Both the position numbers and the translations under genes were made by a program. Shown here piece by piece: positions 5,270-9,321 of a DNA stretch of 9,321 nucleotides (positions within the stretch are counted from its first letter, which is position 1; the number at the start of each line of letters is the position of its first letter). The notes below the pieces were generated by a model that saw only the letters and a list, made by a program, of their open reading frames with translations, did not search any database and was not told where the DNA came from. This DNA is from an uncultured Collinsella sp. (lineage in GTDB: Bacteria > Actinomycetota > Coriobacteriia > Coriobacteriales > Coriobacteriaceae), in the NCBI GenBank assembly GCA_905204635.1, contig CAJLAN010000050.1, positions 1-9,321 on the forward strand. Reading direction: 5' to 3'.

Positions 5270-5992
5270 CTATTTCTCGTCCGACTTATCGGTCTTGACC
5301 GGAGCCTCGAAGCGATAGCCGACACCGTGGACGGTGTAGAGCCACTTGGGCTTCTTGGGATCATCGCCCAGCTTGGCGCGAAGATTCTTCACGTGGCTAT
5401 CGATGGTGCGCTCATAGCCCTCAAAGTCGTACCCAAGCACCTTCTCGACCAGCTCCATGCGGTTATACACACGGCCGGGATGGCGGGCAAGCGTGGTGAG
5501 CAGCTTGAACTCGGAAGCCGTCAGATCGACTTCCTTGCCCTCGACCAAGATCTTGTGGCCCGAGATATCGATGACCAGATCGCCGAAGTCGAGCACCTCG
5601 ACGGCGGGCTCGTCGGCCTGATGGGCACGGCGGAACAGAGCGCGAACGCGGGCGACGAGCTCGCGCGGCGAGAACGGCTTAATCAGATAGTCGTCGGCGC
5701 CGAGCTCAAGACCGATAATACGGTCCTCGATCTCGCCCTTAGCCGTCAGCATGATGATGGGGACATCCGAGGTATCGCGAATGGTGCGGCAAACGCGCTC
5801 GCCGGGAATCTTGGGGAGCATAAGGTCGAGCACGACCAGGTCGAACTGATGCTTCTCGAACTCCTCGATCGCGGACTGGCCGTCGCCGACGCCCACAACC
5901 CAGTAGCCTTCGCGCTCGAGATAGGCAGCGACGGCGTCACGGATTGCCTTCTCATCCTCGACCAGCAGAATCTTTTTTGCATCTGAAGCCAT
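5270..5992 (-). CDS. OmpR/PhoB-family response regulator
   Basis: DNA-binding transcription regulator activated by the adjacent kinase. The 240 residues show a receiver domain (about 6-122) with the acidic pair Glu12-Asp13, phosphoacceptor Asp56 in LVVLDLMLP, Thr83 and Lys105 in IKPF, and a C-terminal winged helix (about 135-230) with DLTASEFKLL and the recognition region TIDSHVKNLRAKLG ending in YTVHGVGYRF. The ATG at 5992 was chosen because AGGGGGG (6006-6000) lies 7 nt upstream; an in-frame TTG at 6013 overlaps that region. The kinase gene follows after 11 nt, so both form one operon. Target genes are unknown; a large hairpin lies in front of its probable promoter. Confidence 0.95.
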   Translation of the reverse strand: MASDAKKILLVEDEKAIRDAVAAYLEREGYWVVGVGDGQSAIEEFEKHQFDLVVLDLMLPKIPGERVCRTIRDTSDVPIIMLTAKGEIEDRIIGLELGADDYLIKPFSPRELVARVRALFRRAHQADEPAVEVLDFGDLVIDISGHKILVEGKEVDLTASEFKLLTTLARHPGRVYNRMELVEKVLGYDFEGYERTIDSHVKNLRAKLGDDPKKPKWLYTVHGVGYRFEAPVKTDKSDEK

Positions 5993-6031
5993 AACACGGC
6001 CCCCCTGTCTCAATTAGCTAAGAACAAGCCC

Positions 6032-6037
6032 ATTTTA
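6032..6037 (-). promoter_or_regulatory. Possible -10 element for the two-component operon
   Basis: TAAAAT on the minus strand, about 40 nt before the regulator start. A 17-bp spacer leads to GCATCC, a poor -35 that lies within the large hairpin at 6048-6086, so transcription may need an activator. The call rests on position and on the absence of a better candidate in this gap. Confidence 0.3.
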
Positions 6038-6047
6038 ACGCACCTGA

Positions 6048-6086
6048 GCCCGCCGGATGCCGCTATGACGCGGCAGCTCGGCGGGC
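6048..6086. terminator. Large GC-rich hairpin between lipoprotein gene and regulator
   Basis: GCCCGCCG (6048-6055) pairs with CGGCGGGC (6079-6086) and, inside a small internal loop, TGCCGC (6058-6063) pairs with GCGGCA (6070-6075) around a 6-nt loop: 14 pairs in all. Neither strand has a T-run after it, so it is not a classic intrinsic terminator. It could stop transcripts with help, protect the 3' end of the lipoprotein mRNA, or act as an operator for the regulator promoter it overlaps. Confidence 0.55.
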
Positions 6087-6145
6087 GGTACTCACAATTA
6101 CAACCCGCTTATTCCCCTGTTGGCGCCTTTTTAACCCCTCTAAGC

Positions 6146-7357
6146 TTAAAGAGAGAATAGGCGTGCAGTGACCGTCTCTGGTATACCCTGGCTGTTGCGC
6201 ACCGTGGCGTACGTAAGGAATGAGTCCGATTTTCCCGCCGTAGCTGGATAATCGCCATACTCCAAAGCGCGGTCGGGCGACAGCAGTGAGCCATAGGTCT
6301 TGGCAGAGGTGTCGATCAGGAAATGCGACGCCTGTACCTTAACAAGGTATTTATTCTTCTTGCCAGCCGCACATGCGAGCGGCTCGCGTGACAGAAAGAG
6401 GTACGGCCCTCCCTCATTACCGATATACGTGCCCATGTTGCCTAGGCTGCCCACACCGCTATAGGTCGCCTCGATAGAAAACACGAAGGTATCGCCCATA
6501 TATACGGCCTCGAAAGGCGAGACTGACGAGGGAAGGACCAGCTGGGCACGCTTGGTGTTGTTGCCGTCGGTCAGATCGATTGCCGTTATGCCGTAGTAGA
6601 CGCCCTCGTCGTTGCGAACACGCGGCGAGATGGTCAAAATGCCGTCGCTCGCGCGCGGGGCCGATGCAAAGCGGCCCGTCGATTTCCAAATTACCTCGGC
6701 CTTGGATTCATCAAGCGAGCGACGATAGCAAAACGAATCACTACTCGTTTTATTGCCGCCTGCCGAAGGCATTTTATACCAGATAACCGATGACCCGAAC
6801 GCCGTAAACAGTGGCGGATCATAGTCCTTGCCACCTCGATCGAGCTCAGCCACATCGCCAGAGAGCGAAGCGCCCGACAGATTTTGAGCGTAGAGCTTCC
6901 ACGATGAATTGGCAAAGTTCATCTCAACCCACGCGAATACGCCGTCGCCGGCACGGACATCGTAGAATGCATATCCCGTGCCCTCGACAGGATCTTCGAT
7001 TAATGTGGTAAGCGAGCCATCGCCCAGGTTGAGCACACCGAGTGTGTTGGCGTGCAGTGCCGATGCGGGCGCCATCATCGCCGCGGCGTAATCGCCGTCG
7101 CAGTAGTACAGCAGCGTACCCAGCGGCAGCGTCCACGACGCCGCCGGCTCAAAATCGATGTCGACTGCCTCGTACTCATCCGTAATCGAGATGATTTTGG
7201 AATCGTCCTTGATAACCTGCGGCTCGCCGGCGGCATCATCGCTGGTGCCCGTTTTTTTCGAGCATCCGGCAAGCAACGTGGCAGCGCCCGCGGCAGCCCC
7301 ACCGAGCACAAAGCCGCGACGCGATATTCCGTTCTTGATGTGATCGGCGATACCCAT
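6146..7357 (-). CDS. Tat-exported lipoprotein, propeller-like, function unknown
   Basis: Predicted to be exported folded by the twin-arginine system and then lipid-anchored on the outer face of the membrane. The 403 residues begin with ISRRGFVLGG (11-20, twin Arg13-Arg14), a short hydrophobic stretch and the lipobox LLAGC with Cys32 as the modification site. A Ser/Thr/Asp-rich linker follows, then repeated strand-rich segments with aromatic ends (for example GVFAWVEM, SSVIWYKM, DTFVFSIE, YLFLSREP, DSFLTYAT), typical of beta-propeller or TolB-like proteins; no catalytic motif is recognised. The ATG overlaps the stop of the upstream TSCPD gene by one base (TAATG) and has no strong ribosome binding site, so its translation probably depends on that gene. 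A substrate-binding or envelope assembly role is possible but unproven. Confidence 0.85.
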   Translation of the reverse strand: MGIADHIKNGISRRGFVLGGAAAGAATLLAGCSKKTGTSDDAAGEPQVIKDDSKIISITDEYEAVDIDFEPAASWTLPLGTLLYYCDGDYAAAMMAPASALHANTLGVLNLGDGSLTTLIEDPVEGTGYAFYDVRAGDGVFAWVEMNFANSSWKLYAQNLSGASLSGDVAELDRGGKDYDPPLFTAFGSSVIWYKMPSAGGNKTSSDSFCYRRSLDESKAEVIWKSTGRFASAPRASDGILTISPRVRNDEGVYYGITAIDLTDGNNTKRAQLVLPSSVSPFEAVYMGDTFVFSIEATYSGVGSLGNMGTYIGNEGGPYLFLSREPLACAAGKKNKYLVKVQASHFLIDTSAKTYGSLLSPDRALEYGDYPATAGKSDSFLTYATVRNSQGIPETVTARLFSL

Positions 7358-7620
7358 TAGGCGATCTCGGCGCGAGCGGCCTCGATAGCGCGCGTAAGCT
7401 GGTCGGCGCAGGAGGTCTTTTTCATACCGCAGGTATTACCGGCGAGAACCTCGATTACGCGATCGGCAGGAGCACCCTCGACCAGCCTGGAGATGGCCTT
7501 GAGGTTACCATCGCAGCCGCCGGTAAACTCAACGCCCATCACCTTGTTGCCGTCATCGGAAAGGTCAAGGTGAATATTGCGAGCACACACGCCCTGAGGC
7601 TTGTAATCAAACGAAATCAT
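7357..7620 (-). CDS. TSCPD domain protein, four-cysteine type (TIGR03905-like)
   Basis: An 87-residue cytosolic protein related to the TSCPD domain found at the C-terminus of some ribonucleotide reductases. Four cysteines are placed as in the small stand-alone family: Cys12 (GVCARN), Cys36 in TGGCDGN, Cys64 in NTCGMKKTSC and Cys71 in TSCADQL, where Ala replaces the Pro of the name-giving TSCPD motif. Four Cys suggest metal binding, probably zinc, but this is inference. The ATG at 7620 has GAGGGG 5 nt upstream. It is the first gene of a two-gene unit under a strong promoter and its stop overlaps the start of the Tat lipoprotein gene. The biochemical role of the stand-alone family is not known. 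Confidence 0.85.
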   Translation of the reverse strand: MISFDYKPQGVCARNIHLDLSDDGNKVMGVEFTGGCDGNLKAISRLVEGAPADRVIEVLAGNTCGMKKTSCADQLTRAIEAARAEIA

Positions 7621-7652
7621 GCGATCCCCTCTCAGAATGTTATTCGAGACGA

Positions 7653-7681
7653 CTATTATCCCCGTCTTTCCCTAAATGCAA
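7653..7681 (-). promoter_or_regulatory. Promoter of the TSCPD-lipoprotein operon
   Basis: On the minus strand TTGCAT (7681-7676), a 17-bp spacer and TAATAG (7658-7653) form a strong sigma-70-type promoter about 35 nt before the TSCPD start codon. It begins directly after the hairpin at 7685-7722, so it separates this unit from purB. Confidence 0.72.
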
Positions 7682-7684
7682 CGA

Positions 7685-7722
7685 GGCGCTTTGCCGGCAA
7701 CACACATTACCAGCAAAGCGCC
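7685..7722 (-). terminator. Hairpin terminator after purB
   Basis: A 13-pair stem (7685-7697 with 7710-7722) with one G-U pair and a 12-nt loop, ending in GGCGC/GCGCC. On the minus strand the T-tract after it is poor (TCGTTGCATTT), because those bases belong to the next promoter. Position between purB and a strong promoter favours termination; the weak T-tract lowers certainty. Confidence 0.6.
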
Positions 7723-7748
7723 CTAAAAAGCTAACGTTATGCCCGAAC

Positions 7749-9095
7749 CTACTCGAAGCTCAGCCGCTCCAGACGATCAAAGACCGTGTCAATACGGGTG
7801 AGGAAGTCCCACGGATCAAAGATCTCATCGAGCTTTTCCTGGCTGACGGTGCAGCGCGGGTCAGCCTCGAGACGCTCCTTAAAGGTAGGGCCGGAGACAC
7901 AATCCTGTACCTCGTGCCAGGTTGCCATGGCGTTCTCCTGCACAATGGCGTACGCGTCCTCGCGGGTGATGCCCGTGTCGACGAGGGCGAGCAGCACCTT
8001 GGAGGAGAAGATGAGGCCGCGGGTCTTATTGAGGTTGGCCATCATGCGGGCAGGGTACAGCTGCAGGCCGTCGATAACGCGAATGAGGCACTGGAACATG
8101 TGGTCGAGCGCGATGAAGCTATCGGCCTGGGCGACGCGCTCGGCAGAGGAGTGCGAAATGTCACGCTCGTGCCACAGGGCGACGTTGTCGAAGGCAACCT
8201 GCGCGTTGGCCTTCACGACGCGCGACAGGCCGCAGACCTTCTCCATGGTGATGGGGTTGCGCTTGTGCGGCATGGCGGAGCTGCCCTTTTGACCCTTACG
8301 GAACGGCTCCTCGGCCTCGAGTGTATCGGTCTTCTGCAGATTGCGGACCTCGGTAGCGATGCGCTCACAAGTGGCCGCGGTGGTGGCAAGAACGCCGGCG
8401 AGGTAGGCGTGATGGTCGCGGCTGATAACCTGCGTGGACAGCGGGTCGTGAACCAGGCCCAGGTGCTCGCAGACATATTCCTCGACAAACGGCTCGATGG
8501 AGCTGTACGTGCCGACAGCGCCCGAGATGGCACCAAAGGCAACGTTCTTGCGGGCATCCTCAAGACGATCCAGATCGCGCTTGAGCTCCCAGGCCCAAGA
8601 GCCAAACTTCATGCCGAAGGTCATCGGCTCGGCGTGGATGCCATGAGTACGGCCGGCGCAGAGCGTGTTGCGCTCCTCGAAGGCACGACGCTTGCAGATC
8701 TCGCCGAGTTTCTTGACGTCCTCGATGATCAGGTCGCAGGCCTGGGTGAGCTGGTAGCACAGGGCCGTGTCGCCCAGATCGGAGCTGGTCATGCCATAGT
8801 GAACCCAGCGGCTGGGCTTGGGGTCGCCCTCGGGAACATCGGCATCGATGTATTCCTTCATGTTGGTCAGGAAGGCAATGACGTCGTGGCGCGTGACTTC
8901 CTCGATCTCATCGACCTTCGCCTTCTCAAAGTTGGCATGGTCGCGGATCCACTGGGCCTCGTCTTTGGAAATACCGATCTTGCCGAGCTCCGCCTGGGCC
9001 TCGCAGGCCAAGACCTCGATCTCCTGCCAAATGGCGTACTTGTTCTCGAGGGAGAAAATGTGTCCCATCTCCGGGCGGGTATAGCGATCGATCAT
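7749..9095 (-). CDS. purB: Adenylosuccinate lyase
   Basis: Fumarase/aspartase-superfamily enzyme that releases fumarate from SAICAR and from adenylosuccinate, so it acts twice in purine synthesis; cytosolic homotetramer. Of 448 residues, within the usual 430-480. Motifs: RHDVIAF (His70), TSSD (103-106), the catalytic-histidine segment GRTHGIHAEP (His151) and the signature loop GSSAMPHKRNP (271-281) with the catalytic serine. The ATG at 9095 was chosen because AGGAG lies 5 nt upstream and the protein then begins MIDRYTRPEMG, as expected for the family; an in-frame upstream start at 9161 adds an unrelated 22-residue tail overlapping the leader. It is not linked to another pur gene on either visible side. 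A -10-like TACAAT lies at 9145-9140. Confidence 0.97.
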   Translation of the reverse strand: MIDRYTRPEMGHIFSLENKYAIWQEIEVLACEAQAELGKIGISKDEAQWIRDHANFEKAKVDEIEEVTRHDVIAFLTNMKEYIDADVPEGDPKPSRWVHYGMTSSDLGDTALCYQLTQACDLIIEDVKKLGEICKRRAFEERNTLCAGRTHGIHAEPMTFGMKFGSWAWELKRDLDRLEDARKNVAFGAISGAVGTYSSIEPFVEEYVCEHLGLVHDPLSTQVISRDHHAYLAGVLATTAATCERIATEVRNLQKTDTLEAEEPFRKGQKGSSAMPHKRNPITMEKVCGLSRVVKANAQVAFDNVALWHERDISHSSAERVAQADSFIALDHMFQCLIRVIDGLQLYPARMMANLNKTRGLIFSSKVLLALVDTGITREDAYAIVQENAMATWHEVQDCVSGPTFKERLEADPRCTVSQEKLDEIFDPWDFLTRIDTVFDRLERLSFE

Positions 9096-9139
9096 AGCGG
9101 CTCCTTTTTGGTTATTGGCACGTTGGTCGTAACCCAACC

Positions 9140-9145
9140 ATTGTA
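9140..9145 (-). promoter_or_regulatory. Possible -10 element of purB
   Basis: TACAAT on the minus strand 45 nt before the purB start. The shared string GGTACAATG also occurs at the tRNA-Lys promoter. The -35 at 17-bp spacing, CCCATA, is poor. A small hairpin GTTGG/CCAAC (9122-9138) would lie near the 5' end of the transcript. Confidence 0.4.
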
Positions 9146-9209
9146 CCGTGCGCAGGTGCAAGTATGGGCAGCAGGCATTAACCTAACATTTTGGAATTGG
9201 AGCGGGCAA

Positions 9210-9311
9210 CGGGACGTCCGCGTATTTGCTTCGCAAATCCGCACCGGCTGCGGTCGGCAGACCCGGTCCGCGCACACGCACGGGCACAGCGGGTTGGACC
9301 CGACGTTCCCG
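9210..9311. other. GC-rich segment with multi-branched fold
   Basis: CGGGACGTC (9210-9218) is complementary to GACGTTCCCG (9302-9311) apart from one bulged T, and encloses a hairpin at 9220-9242 (nine pairs, one mismatch, loop TTC), a hairpin at 9243-9267 (nine pairs, 2-nt bulge) and a small one at 9291-9301. The whole could form a junction closed by the outer stem. No open frame here looks real. It lies more than 100 bases upstream of purB and may be a structured RNA, a repeat or the end of an upstream gene's 3' region outside the window. Confidence 0.4.
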
Positions 9312-9321
9312 AGGTCCCCCG

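Noticed and set aside
5252..5986. Plus-strand 244-codon frame opposite the response regulator
   Set aside because: Antisense shadow; the minus-strand frame has complete receiver and winged-helix motifs.
9096..9161. 22-residue N-terminal extension of PurB
   Set aside because: The internal ATG at 9095 has AGGAG at proper distance and the family N-terminus; the extension overlaps the leader hairpin and a -10-like element.
9210..9311. Purine riboswitch upstream of purB
   Set aside because: No conserved purine-aptamer core was recognised, and the structure lies beyond the probable purB promoter.

Overview
The window looks like chromosomal DNA from an anaerobic actinobacterium of the class Coriobacteriia, most probably Collinsella or a close relative. 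This is inference from protein character (long-form PurC, four-cysteine TSCPD protein, Tat lipoprotein, small basic membrane protein), GC-rich coding sequence, and an actinobacterial-style 'CCTTGAGAAC' element; no database was searched. All eight supported protein genes and the one intact tRNA lie on the minus strand, so biological order runs from high to low coordinates.

Reading in the direction of transcription: purB (adenylosuccinate lyase) comes first, preceded by a GC-rich segment at the window edge that can fold into a closed multi-hairpin structure. A long hairpin follows purB, then a strong promoter drives a two-gene unit: a small TSCPD-domain protein and a Tat-exported lipoprotein whose start codon overlaps the preceding stop. 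After a second large hairpin comes a two-component system (OmpR-type response regulator and BaeS-like histidine kinase, 11 nt apart). A weak terminator separates it from purC (SAICAR synthase), which is immediately followed (TAAGTG) by a small, very basic two-helix membrane protein. A strong intrinsic terminator then precedes an M29 metallo-aminopeptidase. The last codons of that gene hold the promoter of tRNA-Lys(UUU), which ends in its own terminator.

The final 645 bases hold no convincing protein gene. Positions 405-645 contain a partial duplication of the tRNA-Lys 3' end, its terminator and a perfect 16-bp palindrome, with a GC-rich run of tetraloop hairpins wedged between the copies. Positions 1-130 resemble, on the minus strand, the boxB/boxA antitermination leader of an rRNA operon whose rRNA would lie beyond position 1.

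Functionally, purB and purC act in purine synthesis but are separated by an envelope-sensing and secretion block, so they are not one operon here. The kinase and regulator would sense an envelope signal; the lipoprotein and TSCPD protein have no assigned role. The most unusual material is non-coding: the tRNA-Lys duplication with its hairpin cassette, and the multi-branched fold upstream of purB.
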